From contig CM119263.1 in assembly GCA_051294375.1 (NCBI GenBank), positions 25,152,688-25,216,687 on the forward strand: DNA of 64,000 nt, written 5' to 3'. The notes beneath the pieces are model-generated. The model ran no database searches, had not been told where the DNA came from, and saw only the letters and a program-made list of their open reading frames with translations. This document shows, piece by piece, positions 1 to 11,231 of this stretch; position 1 is the first letter of the stretch; each line of letters starts with the position of its first letter. Source of the DNA: Paraspadella gotoi. Its lineage: Eukaryota; Chaetognatha. The position numbers and the translations under genes are program-made.

Positions 1-2197
1 TGTTTCACGGAAGTGACAAAGACAGAAGACGTATCATGCACAACTGATAAAATGATAACAAAAGATGTTTCTTGCTCAGTTGAGATACCGAAGGTATCAT
101 TGCAGGACCAAGCATCCGGCGATGGAATGTTACAAATCCTTAATGAGATTGAAACTCAAACCAACATAGAAGTAAAGCATAAAGCATCAGGTGACAATGA
201 AGTTGCTTATCTTAGTGAGATGGAAACCCAAACTTACCTTGCTACAGAATCCAAAACTGATGTTGCCTGCTTCACGGATTCAATCAGTAGAAAAGAGAAA
301 TCCTGCTTAACTGATCCTCCAAACATCTTATTTCTTGATAAAGCTTCAGGCGAAACCGAATTGCCTACATATTCAGAAATGGAAACTCAAACAAACGAAT
401 TTCTTGTGGCGAAGAGTGCAGAAAGTTTTCAACAAGCTGCTCCTTTGATTGAACCAGCTAAAACTGTAATGGTTGATAAAGCATCGGGGAAAAACGTAAC
501 TATGGAAATTAATGAAGTCGACACACAAACAGAGAATGTTAATATTAACTTCAATGAGTTGAAAGAGGCCTCTAGCTCTACAGATATAATGCAGACAGAA
601 GATGTCGCATGCTTGACTGAGCTGCCAAAAATGCAGGAAGTATCAACCTCAACTACAAAAGTGACATTACAAGAAAGAGGTACTGGCGATGTTGAAATAA
701 ATAAAACTGTGGAGGCATCATGCTCCACAGAGATAATTAAAACTAATGAAGTATCAACGACCACTTCTTCCACATATTTAAAAGATACCGCAACTGGTGA
801 CAGGATAATTTCAGAAAGCATTGATGTTTCTTGCATTACTGAAAATCCTGAAATGTTAGAAGCTACTACCTGCACTCCAACTTTTTCTTTGGAAGATTCT
901 GCCGTTGGTGATAGCAGGATTATTGAAAGTAGGGATGTATCTTGTCTGACGGACATTCCCAAGACAAATGAGGTATCAACAGCCACTAAAAATATTGTAT
1001 TGCAGGATACTGCATCTGGAGATGATAGATTAACAGAAACTATTGATGCATCTTGCATAACAGATACTCCTAAAACAATGGAGGCTTCCACTAATAGTCC
1101 AATTGTTTCTTTTAAAGATGCATCTAGTATTACCCTTTTACCAAGTAAGCAAGAATCATCAACAAGTACTCCAGAGATTAAAGTAAAAGATTCATCATTT
1201 GGAGACAGAATAATCACGGAAAATATTGATGCTTCTTGTTCTACAGATTTACCTAAAACGCAAGATGCAACAACTGGCACTCCAAAAACTATCTCGCAAG
1301 ATGCTGCATCAGGGGACAACAAAATTTTCAATAATAGAGATGCATCAAGTAGCACAGATTTGACAAGCACAGTTGAAGCCTCAACTGAAACACCTACCAT
1401 TAAATTAAGTGATACTGCAACAGGAGACCGAAAAATTCCGGAGACTATTGATACAGCTTGCTTAACAGATTTACCAGAAAAATTTGATGTAGCTGTTGAA
1501 ACTAATGTACCAGAAGAAATAATAAATGAAAAAAAAAAGGATTTACATGCTAATTACCGACCTATAATGATCAAGGATGAAAACATTTTAAATTCAGAAC
1601 TTAAAAAAGACACTATCAGTAAAAAAATTAGTAAATATTCTCCAGAAAATGATTTTAAAGAAACGGAGCCTGTGAATGATGAAGAAGAAATTATTAATAC
1701 TGAGGAACCAGAATTTCAAGAAAGTCCGGATTACCTACATTTTAATATTTCAAATGAACCTGAATTGAACATAAAAGAAACTGTTGGTAAAGAAAGAGAT
1801 AAGGAAGGTGAAACTAAGAATAATGCTGGTGATATAAAAATACCAACACCCTTTAGCAATGAAGCAGAAAATGTAAAACCTCTAATACCTTCATTGTTTG
1901 GTGATTTTGAGTTGGAGGTGACAAAACCCTCAAAACCCGCTTCTTTGTTTAGTGATTTTGATATTGAGAAGGCAATAAAGTCGGAAATAATTGCAACCCC
2001 TAAAAAGGATATCCCAAATTCGTTTTTACCAGAAGTAGAAGATATAACAGACAGTTATGAATCAGAATTGCAAGAGGTACCGAGGCATGATCCACAGGAT
2101 TTTAATCCGTTCGAGGAAGAGGAAGATGACAAATTTAAAGTAGAATATTATGATGATGATGATGAAGATTCCGATGTTTATTTTGACAATAAACCAG
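1..2197 (+). CDS. Giant exon of degenerate acidic repeats with TQT motifs
   Basis: This exon encodes about 732 residues in one open frame. Roughly twelve degenerate units of about 40 residues carry an ASGD/ATGD-like core, alternating with DVSC-x-TD, EVSTST and ETQT segments. Four clear TQT triplets fall near 163-171, 228-236, 385-393 and 523-531. TQT is the core of the motif bound by dynein light chain LC8; binding here is inference. After about 1500 the repeats give way to a charged region with two similar SLFxDF segments (near 1890 and 1944) and an acidic stretch holding an NPF tripeptide (near 2106) and a run of Asp. The exon ends in phase 1 at CCAG|GTAGTT. The frame runs on to a stop at 2235, but splicing to 2936 keeps it open and leads directly into the SEA domain. 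Confidence 0.8.
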
Positions 2198-5100
2198 GTA
2201 GTTTATTAAACAAATATACTAAAAGGAATTTATAAAAAATAATTTGTTGAACATTATGAATTCCTTTCACAATTGCACCGCTTTGGTTTTAATTAATAAT
2301 CACCTTGCATTTGCATGTTTTGGGGCTAGCCTGCTTTCTCACTAACTAAAATTTCATCTTTTGTGAAGAGGTTGACTTCGTTGTAATAATTTGAGTTAAG
2401 GTAAATGAATTAATGTGGCTTAAGCCAAAGTAAATTTATTACTAATTTTTTATTTACTAACATGTAAATGAATTTCATTCAATTGCTATATACTTTATAT
2501 TTTAAAGACAAGGTATCTTTAGAGAAAATAACTTTAGTCTTAGTTGGATTCGAAAAATTATGGTTTTTTAATCTTCTGTTTGAATTATAGAATAAGTAAA
2601 AAAAGTTTATAATATGAAAAAAATTGGTTATTTAATTACATATTTAGACGATCCATAGTATATTGTTTCCTATTTCCTATAACAAAAAAAATCGTTATTA
2701 CTTAATTAATATAATAAACTTTATTACAATGAATTTACTGATCATTGAGTTAGTGAAATATTTATCTTATCTCCAAAATGTCTCTGATATTTTTAAATAA
2801 TGAAAATTAAAAATCCATAATTAATTGTATAAACTGGTTTACATTCTTAATAAAAAAATAAATGTATATAAATGGTGAATATTAAAAGCATTTAAGATTA
2901 ATTTTTTAATGAAAATAAAAAATATTTTATTTAAGGTGCTAAATGCATTAGAATTCGAGCACAAATGAAAATTGAAAACGTGGAATTCCATGAAGATCTT
3001 AAGAACCCAAATTCTGAAGCATATAAAAAACTTGAAAATGAAGTATATGAACATGTGAGTCCTGAAGTATGCCTCAGCATACAGTGTAATATATGGTTTT
3101 TACAAAGTAATAAAATAATAACTATTATAATATCTAAATATGTATTATTAGCATTTTTTAAAAATTGTGTCTAATGTTTTGGGCTTGTTTTAACTTAGGA
3201 AAGTTAGACATCTTTGGTAATTATTATTAATTATTATAATTAATATAAACATATCTAATAGCTTTAAATTTTGTTGGATAAAAATATTATTAAAGAATAC
3301 ATATTTTTATATAATATATTTTATATTAAATGACTGGGATTTATTATACGACTATTGATTTAGATTATTTTTTTGTATATGGATAATTTAAAAGTAAGAT
3401 ATGATTGTGTCCAAAACATCGGAAATGATTTTATTTGTAAATAATTTTGATCCATCTAATAACGTTTAATATCAAATTTTTTTTAGATAAATTCGTCATA
3501 CAAATTGACCAATAATGGTGAAAGGTTGAGACCTGAAATAATTGGATTTAGGCCTGGAAGTATAATAGTTGATATGTATTTAGTATTTCAAACTGATAAG
3601 CCAAATGAAAAAACTGAAGCATTAGATGAATTCGAGGAGAAATTGAAAAACGGCTTTGAAAAAATTCCCTCCGAACCATATCAAATGCAACTTCCCGTAA
3701 TAGATAGGTCAAAAGGTAATTCACATTTGCGATTGCACTATGCTTGCTTTTGCTTGCTTTAATTCCATATTTCCTTAATCCTTACGTTTGCGGTTTGACA
3801 AATTATCTTCGAGTCAGACAAGAACTGTTTTACATATGAAGCCTTTAGTTTTCTTTAGCTTTACTTTGCAAAGAATCTTAATTCTAAAATTACATTGCAA
3901 AAGTGTATTGCTTGAAAATGCTTTAAAGGGACTTCAATGTCGAGTGATACAAAAATCGAAACGAAGAGCAATCAGGTTATAAATTTTTTTATACTAATAG
4001 AAAAATATGTGACTTTTTTTCCACCAAATCATAACATACTAGCTTGGATTGTTGCTATGTTATAAATATTTTCCTCAGAGAGTAAATTTTTGAAGAAGCA
4101 TAATTTCTACTTTAAAAGTGGATCTTACTATTAATCCTTCACTGAAAAAAAATTCAATTTTATTAATGGGAACTGAAGGACCTTCAGTTCCCATTAATAA
4201 AATTGAATTTTTTTTCATGCTTCATTTTTTTGATTAATAAGATATTGTAGTGTACCCCGTTCGCGAGTGACACCAAAAAAATCTATACTGTACTTTAAAT
4301 ATTTAATAAATATAATTCATAAGTATATCATTAGTTGGAGAATTACTGAACATTTTTTATATGTAAGTTTTATTTCGTGTTTAATTCATTAACTATTCTA
4401 TATTTAATTTTTTATCTAACACAGTAAAATTGGCGAAAAAAGACCATTTTAGACGAGTTCTTGGATGAATTTAAACAAAATTTTATATCATAAGATATCC
4501 CTATTAATGGTCTATTCAATGGCATATCTGAATTGTCGTAATGTTGAGTAATTTCTGAGTAATGATTTTTTTTTAATTGTAAATCTTAAGTTTTCTTTAT
4601 ACAATTCGTTTAATTAGAAAAAAATGCTGTCCTGAGCATGTTCTTGACTGTTTTGAATAATTATTTTATAACATAAGGAGTCCCAGATAATTCTTAATCT
4701 AATGGTGTCAATAAATTTTAATTATTTTAAGTAGTTAATGAGTAATAAATTTATAATGATTTTCTTTTTTTAAAAGATTTAGTTTTTTACTTTAGATGAA
4801 ATTGGATGACCATTAAAGAAAGGTTGTTTTACATAAGTAAATATTAAATTAATCTTATGAAATTAAAATATAATAAACGTCTAATACCAAATCTAAAAAA
4901 ATATTTATCCAATGAGAAATGGTACATATTTTTTTGGTGTCACTCGCGAACGGACACGAGGTATGTATCACAAACCAGATAATTTTTTTAATATTTTTTT
5001 TCAGATAACTTCACAATCAGCATTAAAAATTGTTAAAGTGTTAAAAACTATTAAAATTTGGATGAAAAAATGAAGAAAAGTGACTCCGCGCTTGATAGCT

Positions 5101-8100
5101 ACTGTGATTATACTATTAGGAAATTTGAACATTTTTTGGGGCAACATAAACGTCAAGTAGTTTTCTAACTAATAAATGTTATAAAAATAATATACAGTGA
5201 AAGAATTACGAGTTTAATAAAGTATTTTCGTATCGGTCCAGATTGAAGTTCCTGTAATTCCAAGTAACGAGAGCATACTCCATTTAACATATTAAATCTG
5301 CATAATTGTGGAAAAGCAAGTAAAAAAAAAAAAATAAAAATACCGTTTCTAATTAATCTTTACTGTTTTCTTACAGCTAAACTGATGAAGCCTAAATCTG
5401 AAATGGGTGAGTGAAGTGAAATAAATTAATTGCTTTACATGTAATTCCTATCCGCTACAAATATACAATTTTTGGCAAAAAAAATTACATAAAGAGATCC
5501 TTACAAAATAAATAATTCCATTTTTATATGTAATCTTTTTTCAATTTAAGACGAAGAAAATCGATCAACTCATTCATCAATATTGAGTGGACACGAAGGC
5601 AATTACAACATCAATGTGTCGACTGACGTTTCAGGAGATGAAATGGAAAATGAAGAAGATATTTCGTTGCAACAAGTAACTTTATTATAACTTAAAATAA
5701 TCCGGGGCCAATTAAAAACTTTTTTTTTTTAGTTCATCCCTAGAGACAATACCGACGGATTATATTTTATTCCTTCAAACGAATCCGATATTCAAAAGGA
5801 TGACGATGTAAAAATTGCTTTTGAACCTTTGGAACCTTCTCCTGACAAAAGAGAAAACACCAATCCAACTTGGCAAACTGTTCCTTCTCTAAGCATTTCC
5901 TGCCCTAGCAGTCCAAGTCAGAATTCGAGTTCGATTCCAAGCCCCGACAATTTCAATGCGGATGAAATGCAAAATATATTTCCTTTACCGGAACCATCAT
6001 CACATCAGGAAGAGTCATCAAATCTTCCAAAAATCGAGCCCATGGAAGAGGATTGGATGGAAAATAGGGAAAAATGGAAAAGACGTTCGCCGAAACAGGC
6101 TTCTCCGGAAGTGACCTCCGATAATGACCCGTTGATTCAAGATCGTCCCAGGCTGGACAAAAGAAATTCACTGAAGAACAAGCTCGCTGGGTTAGTGGAG
6201 CAAGTTAAAGAAGATGAAATCGATTATGATAATTATCTTCAAAAAGCCGCCCGAGAAGGAAAACCAATCATAAGAACTCTCTCAAGAGAAGATGATTTTG
6301 CTTTGAATGAAAGTAAGGTACAATCTTTACCCAAAATTGGATCAAATTCAGAGAAAGATGGAAAGCTTGGCAGTTATTCACCTACTAACACACTTATTTA
6401 TCTTAAAAAAGATGACAAGAACCAAACAGCTGCAGCAGCTCCGGTAAGATTTAAAAGAGAAAATATATAATTGTTAAAAAAGGTAAATTATTTTTAAAAC
6501 ATTTTAAATCTAGGATCCCAAGGATGAATATATTGAATACCCAACTTTTATGCCTCAACCAACAGCACCAGAAGTAAAAAATACTAAAAAAAGGTAATCA
6601 TTTAATCGTAAAAATGAATAAATATGAATTAATGCTACGAGATTGTTTTAAGGAAAACATTGGTCAATGCACAGATTTATGAGAGAATTTTTATTTTCAA
6701 TTTTGTAGACAAAAGATGTTCTTTTTTATCAGCAGATCCCGACTCTATAATTCACTTTGCCGGTCCGTCGGTCCGCCCCCTCAATCTAGTCGGGCACTCA
6801 CTTATATCATGTCAGAATATCGAATTATAATAAATTATGCAAAAAAAAATATGTCCGTCCGTCCGTCTGTCTGTTTGTCCGTCCGTCCGTCCGTACGACC
6901 TTAGCAAAAAACACCAATTACTCGTGATTGGATGGATGGATTGGAATGAAATTTTGTGTGTGGGTAGGGAAGGGTGTGATTGAGCTGGAGATGAAGTTTC
7001 GATGGAATCGTTTGAGTGGAAATGAGTTTAAATGGAAAAAACAAAAAAATATATTTCACTATTTGAACACCAATTGCTCATGAGTGGATCGGGCGATTGA
7101 CCTGAAATTTTGTATGTGGGTAGGAAAGTGTGTGATTAAGCTGGAAATCAAGTTAAGATGGAATCGTTTGAGTGGAAATGAGTTTAAATGGAAAAAACAA
7201 AAAACCTGTTTCACTAATTGATTATGCTTCTTTTTTTTTATATTAAACGTGAATGCAAGATGTATTAATTAATCAAATAATTAATCAGTTAATTAATCAA
7301 TTAATCTATTAATTAATCAATAATAAATTAATCAGTCAATCAATAAAGTCAATCGTTATCGGCATTTTTCTTATCGTGGTCATTGCTTTTGTCGTGGTAA
7401 GTGACAAAAAGACCTCAAAACAAACATTTGAGATCAAATTAATTAATTAATTGCCTAATTAATTAATTAATTAACTTGAATTATTTAGGTATTAATTAAT
7501 TAATTACCGATAATGATCGTTGTCGGATCCGACATTGTTTGCTCAAACTTGTTTTATTTATGTTTCATAGTGTTGAAGACGATGTTAGTGATGATGACCA
7601 ACACCACGGAAATACAGTAAGTTTTTCCACTAATGGCCTCTAAAGAAAGTGCTTTTTAAAACCGAATTATATTTTTTAAAGGTTTATGATAAATCTGCAG
7701 CTAAAACAAGATTAAATTCTGAGGGAAGCGTCACTGTATACGCTAAACTTCGACCAACTAGTCCCAAAGCGAGGTAAAATTTTTCCCATTAATTATTATT
7801 AAAAAAAATTGATTAAGCGTGCAACGTTTTTCATTCCACATGGAATCAACCTTTTCTTTTTTCCCGTTTCAAGAAATTCGGAGTCCTCTCTTGAAGAAGA
7901 GCCTTTAGTAGAAAACATTATGGACGATGTCGATTTGTGCGCTAACGTGGAGGAAATTCCAGTGATTGAAGAAGAAAAACAAAACTACTCTCGACTTTCA
8001 CTTAAAGAATCCGATGCGGAAATTGAGTCAACTTTATCGAAAGCAGCTCTTCCAGCGCCAGAAGTAAAGCCTGTATTAGAGAAAATTGACCAAAAAGTTC

Positions 8101-10958
8101 CAGAAGAAAAGCACGAAGGTGATTATCCGCTTTTATTGCTTTTGTCAATTTACTTAAATAGAAAACTACTGTAGATTTCAACTATGTATAACATTTTTTT
8201 TTTTGCAGAAAATAACCTTTTTGATAATGAGTCAACTTTATCGAAAGCAGCTCTTCCAGCGCCAGAAATAAAGCCTGTATTAGAGAAAATTGACCAAAAA
8301 GTTCCAGAAGAAAAGCACGAAGGTGATTATCCGCTTTTATTGCTTTTGTCAATTTACTTAAATAGAAAACTACTGTAGATTTCAACTATGTATAACATTT
8401 TTTTTTTGCAGAAAATAACCTTTTTGATAATGAGTCAACTTTATCGAAAGCAGCTCTTCCAGCGCCAGAAATAAAGCCTGTATTAGAGAAATTGACCAAA
8501 AAGTTCCAGAAGAAAAGCACGAAGGTGATTATCCGCTTTTATTGCTTTTGTCAATTTACTTAAATAGAAAACTACTGTAGATTTCAACTATGTATAACAT
8601 TTTTTTTTTTGCAGAAAATAACCTTTTTGATAATGAAGTCGCATCAATTCCTTTAAAAGAAAAGGAGGTAATCATTTATAAATGAAAAATTATCCATTGT
8701 GGACGCGTATATATCTCCATATCAATATTTTGTTAAAAATTGCAATGTTTTATAGTTGCCGGAGAATGATAGAAAACGCTCGATTCGAGATCGTATTGAA
8801 AAACTACATCAAGAATGTCTGGCTTGGGAGAATCGATTAGAATTGAATAAGGACAAATACAAACTGATGCTAAAAGATCGGAATTCGTCTGACTTGGAAG
8901 ATCAGTGAGTAAAAGTTATTTTGTTAGGATAGAGAATATTCTCTAAAAACCATATTGACTATTGAGCTAGTCTTTCAATTCGCTTATAGCCGTAAAAATT
9001 TTTCCGTGCTATATACTTTAACAAGTTTGAGCAAACAACGCCGGATCTGCAAGCGTCCTTTAGCGAATCAGATGATAAGGTTTGATGTATTTTTCAATTT
9101 TTTTTATTTTATACAAATTTTACAATTCACTACTTATAACAATAACAATTTATAGTTTTTTTTTAATGTGGTAGTAGTTTTAATTTTAATGATAAATTGA
9201 TAATGCAGGTTACGGTCATTATGATTTTTGTGGTGGTTATGGTAATTGTGATGGTAGTTGTGGTTGTGGACTTGTGGTGATTGTAATATTTGTAGTAGTA
9301 GTTGTTCTAACCTGTAATTATATATTATATACAAAGATAAACAAGCAAAATTAAATAGTTAAAAATATTTTTTTTTCTACTTAAACTTATTTCCACTTAG
9401 ATGATTCCATGAAAACTTGATTTCCAGCTTAATTATACTTTCTAACCCACACACAAAATTTCAGTCAATCGCCCTATCCCTAAATGAGTAATTGGCGTTC
9501 AAAGCGAAGGGGGGACGGACAGACGGACGGGCGGACATCGATATTTTTTTAAAAAATTTCATAATTTGATGTTCTAAAATGATTTTAGTGATTTACCGAC
9601 AAGGTTTAGGGGTGGGACCGACAGACAAACAAAGTGAATTATAGAGCCGGGATCTGCTGTAAAAATCGATCCCCCAAATGAATAAAATTTGTCAAAAGTA
9701 ATCTTGAGCAACGTTTAACTAAATAAATTCAAATTTTTGTTCCTGCTTGGCAGGGGTAAGCCCCGATATCCAAGCATTCCCCACATGGCCGACCCAGTCT
9801 TATCCCAGAGTCCCAGTACTCAGGAATTCGTTCAATTTAATTATATGTGAGTCATATTTTAATCTTTTTAAAAAAGAATCCAAACTGTGGATTCCACAGA
9901 GCACTTGTTTGTATCGTTGCGTTTGAACGAGCTTCCTGCTTTCACCAAAGTACAAATGTATAATTAAAAATTGTCTCTCCAAATCTTTAGACATTCGGAT
10001 TTTGCGTTTTTGTTAATTTTGTTATTTATTAAGATATTATTCAGATGCATACTATGTATATTTTTTGGTGGCCGGTATACAATTAAGGTAGTTTTAATTT
10101 TACAGTCTGGGAAAGAAATAAAACTTTTTAAAATTCCTCAGGTCGTCAACGGCAAACTTAAACCTCACAAAACCGACTGAGCAAAACGTACAAGGTAATT
10201 TAGGTCTTAGAAATCCTATCAAAGAAAGATAGAATATAATATAATACAAGTTATTGCCAATAATCCCTCCTCATTTGTTTATATATAGCTCCAGAAAGAT
10301 GGCGCGCTGTGAGAAGCCTCCACAACAAACCACAAACGGAGGATCCAAAACGCGACCTCATGCAATCTATAAGATCGTTTTCCCTTCAAGGGCTGAAACC
10401 GGTGAGAATTAATATCGAGTAGTAATCGCAGCAGTTTATTTCATCATATATAGCGGAGGGCGCATTGAAGTCGTTCCGACTTTTTAATCGGTTTTTTTAT
10501 TTCTCATATTTTTTAAGTATAAACTGACATTATCAAAAATCGCTAAATATATGAGTTAACATAATTTTTTTAATTTTCTAAATTTTTCAGAATTTTTCAT
10601 TTCTCAACTTTAACTATAATTGAAAGGTTTGTTGATGTCGGTCAGGTAATCTTTCAGATGTACATGGTAATTGTTAGGTAAAAGGAATTGTTTCAAAATA
10701 ATAAATTATGTTTTTTTTGCAAGGTGAATGAGACGATTTTTGATGTTAAATTTACCATTCTTCCGTTTCTCCACAAAAAAGGGAAATTCCAAGTACGGCA
10801 GTTAAAAGGGGTTTTTGGTGCGGTTAAGGGAAAGTTAAAGGGAGTTTCTACTCAAAAACGCGAATTTGAGGCGCCCCTCCCTGACAACATTTATTTCTCA
10901 ATCTGTCGATCTCTCTATGTAACTTTCTCAGGTCTCCCCGGCGTCCTCCAATCGGTGA
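1..10958 (+). CDS. Large SEA-domain protein with TQT-repeat region and C-terminal WH2-like motif (5' end outside window)
   Basis: Hand-spliced exons: 1-2197, 2936-3054, 3487-3715, 5377-5406, 5551-5675, 5733-6443, 6514-6593, 7571-7616, 7682-7773, 7874-8118, 8209-8322, (8412-8524 frameshifted copy), 8615-8667, 8756-8904, 9754-9846, 10142-10194, 10289-10401, 10932-10958. Each has GT and AG borders, and all phases agree if 8412-8524 is skipped. The frame is already open at base 1, so the start lies upstream. Order of parts: acidic Thr/Ser repeats with TQT motifs, an Asp/Glu tail with an NPF tripeptide, an SEA domain, charged low-complexity exons, a short helical exon, a WH2-like motif and a TGA stop. 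I see no transmembrane segment. SEA domains normally act outside the cell and WH2 inside, so a membrane exon may be missed or upstream, or one call may be wrong. Codon use is AT-rich, unlike the two genes that follow. I do not recognise an orthologue. Confidence 0.75.
2936..3715 (+). CDS. SEA domain (two exons: 2936-3054 and 3487-3715)
   Basis: The joined exons encode about 115 residues with the SEA pattern: an initial strand (MKIENVEF), a helix around NSEAYKKLENEVYEH, the central FRPGSIIVDMYLVF and a final helix (ALDEFEEKLKNGFEK). The GSIIVD segment matches the G-S-x-x-V site at which many SEA domains cleave themselves, so autocleavage between Gly and Ser is possible. The domain is usually found outside cells near a membrane, in mucins and receptors. 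No membrane helix follows within the predicted exons; the next exon begins AKLMKPKSEM. The 1.66-kb intron that follows (3716-5376) has phase 1 at both ends and could hide a symmetric exon. Confidence 0.75.
4143..4217. repeat. Perfect 37-bp inverted repeat with one-base spacer
   Basis: The arms 4143-4179 and 4181-4217 are exact reverse complements around the single A at 4180. Transcribed, this would form a very stable hairpin. Confidence 0.9.
4253..4963. mobile_element. MITE-like element with terminal inverted repeats
   Basis: Both ends carry the sequence CCGTTCGCGAGTGACACC followed by a run of A, in inverted orientation (4258-4280 and 4929-4953), plus an outer TACC on each side. The interior is AT-rich and has no open frame, so the element is non-autonomous. 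The flanks are TGTA on the left and TGTA within ATGTAT on the right, possibly a target duplication. Confidence 0.6.
5377..7773 (+). CDS. Charged low-complexity exons downstream of the SEA domain
   Basis: Seven exons (5377-5406, 5551-5675, 5733-6443, 6514-6593, 7571-7616, 7682-7773 plus the shared codons at their borders) encode a Ser/Pro/Glu-rich, probably disordered stretch. The 711-base exon is the main one. It has Ser/Pro-rich segments, an EDWMENREKWKRRSP segment and a basic/acidic piece (LAGLVEQVKEDEIDYDNYL) that may be helical. No catalytic motif or membrane segment is visible. The composition suits a cytoplasmic linker region. Confidence 0.7.
6731..7555 (+). mobile_element. Unclassified non-autonomous repeat, copy 1
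   Basis: It starts with AGCAGATCCCGACTCTATAA and ends with ATTGTTTGCTCAAACTTG. Inside are a (GTCC)n tract, two tandem units of about 150 bp around GTGTGTGGGTAGG, and an AT-rich (TTAATTAA)n part. There is no coding capacity. It lies in the 6594-7570 intron. Confidence 0.7.
8025..8634 (+). repeat. Three tandem copies of an exon-plus-intron unit of about 204 bp
   Basis: Units begin at 8025, 8229 and 8432. Each holds the end of one coding exon (STLSKAALPAPE segment), its donor, the intron and the start of the next exon. They are nearly identical, introns included, so the duplication is recent or is an assembly artefact. Copies 1 and 2 add the same 38-residue segment to the protein in frame. Copy 3 has lost one A in the AAAA run near 8490. 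Confidence 0.85.
8412..8524 (+). pseudogene. Frameshifted third copy of the tandem exon
   Basis: This copy is 113 nt, while its intact neighbour at 8209-8322 is 114 nt. If included it shifts the frame and the following exon reaches TAA after about 14 codons. If skipped, the phase 1 borders on both sides restore the frame exactly. It is either a decayed exon or a one-base sequencing error. Confidence 0.6.
8756..8904 (+). CDS. Short helical exon of the SEA/WH2 gene
   Basis: This exon encodes about 50 residues that are strongly charged and helix-forming (IRDRIEKLHQECLAWENRL and following). It is probably a short coiled coil. It starts in phase 0 after TTATAG and ends in phase 2 at ATCA|GTGAGT, matching the exon at 9754. 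Confidence 0.7.
9020..9658 (-). mobile_element. Unclassified non-autonomous repeat, copy 2 (reverse)
   Basis: The right-end sequence (reverse complement) is at 9020-9050 and the left end at 9630-9658. It lies in the 8905-9753 intron and accounts for most of it. Confidence 0.65.
10142..10958 (+). CDS. C-terminal exons with WH2-like actin-binding motif
   Basis: Exons 10142-10194, 10289-10401 and 10932-10958 end the gene with a TGA stop. The residues KRDLMQSIRSFSLQGLKPV fit the WH2 plan: an amphipathic LMxxIR helix, a short linker, then LKxV. WH2 motifs bind actin monomers in WASP, Cobl and related proteins. The LKP|V part spans the last intron, so recognition depends on that junction. The motif is about 8 residues from the C-terminus. 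I found no clear AATAAA downstream; the convergent innexin stop codon is only about 270 bp away. Confidence 0.6.
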
Positions 10959-11231
10959 AATGCCGTCGAAACAACCATAAAAGTTCATCTGAAACGCAAT
11001 TTCTTTAAATATTCTTAACTGACTGTATGTATGGAATTATTTCGTATATTTTATGTTTATGATTTTCTTCTTGCTATTACGTTGTACCCGTTTTTAGAAA
11101 GGTGTTGCATATCAATTATCAATACTGCTTAATGAATACAAGTTATTTAATTGTTATCAACCAGTCGTTATTAATGAACATGCTTCAAAATTAAAAAATT
11201 TTATACAACGACGAGTGAAGTGTCTTTTGTT

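Larger units (their letters stand above)
2198..5376 (+). other. AT-rich introns around the SEA exons
   Basis: The introns 2198-2935, 3055-3486 and 3716-5376 are AT-rich with no further exon I can defend. The last holds a perfect palindrome at 4143-4217 and a MITE-like element at 4253-4963, listed separately. Confidence 0.6.

Noticed and set aside
429-1400. 323-codon open frame on the - strand opposite the TQT-repeat exon
   Set aside because: It mirrors the repeat frame of the + strand, which has splice-supported continuation into the SEA domain. The - strand product is a by-product of repeat composition.
2198-2235. Stop codon at 2235 as the end of the first gene
   Set aside because: A good donor at 2197/2198 lets the frame run in phase into 2936-3054, where the SEA domain begins, so the stop lies in the intron.
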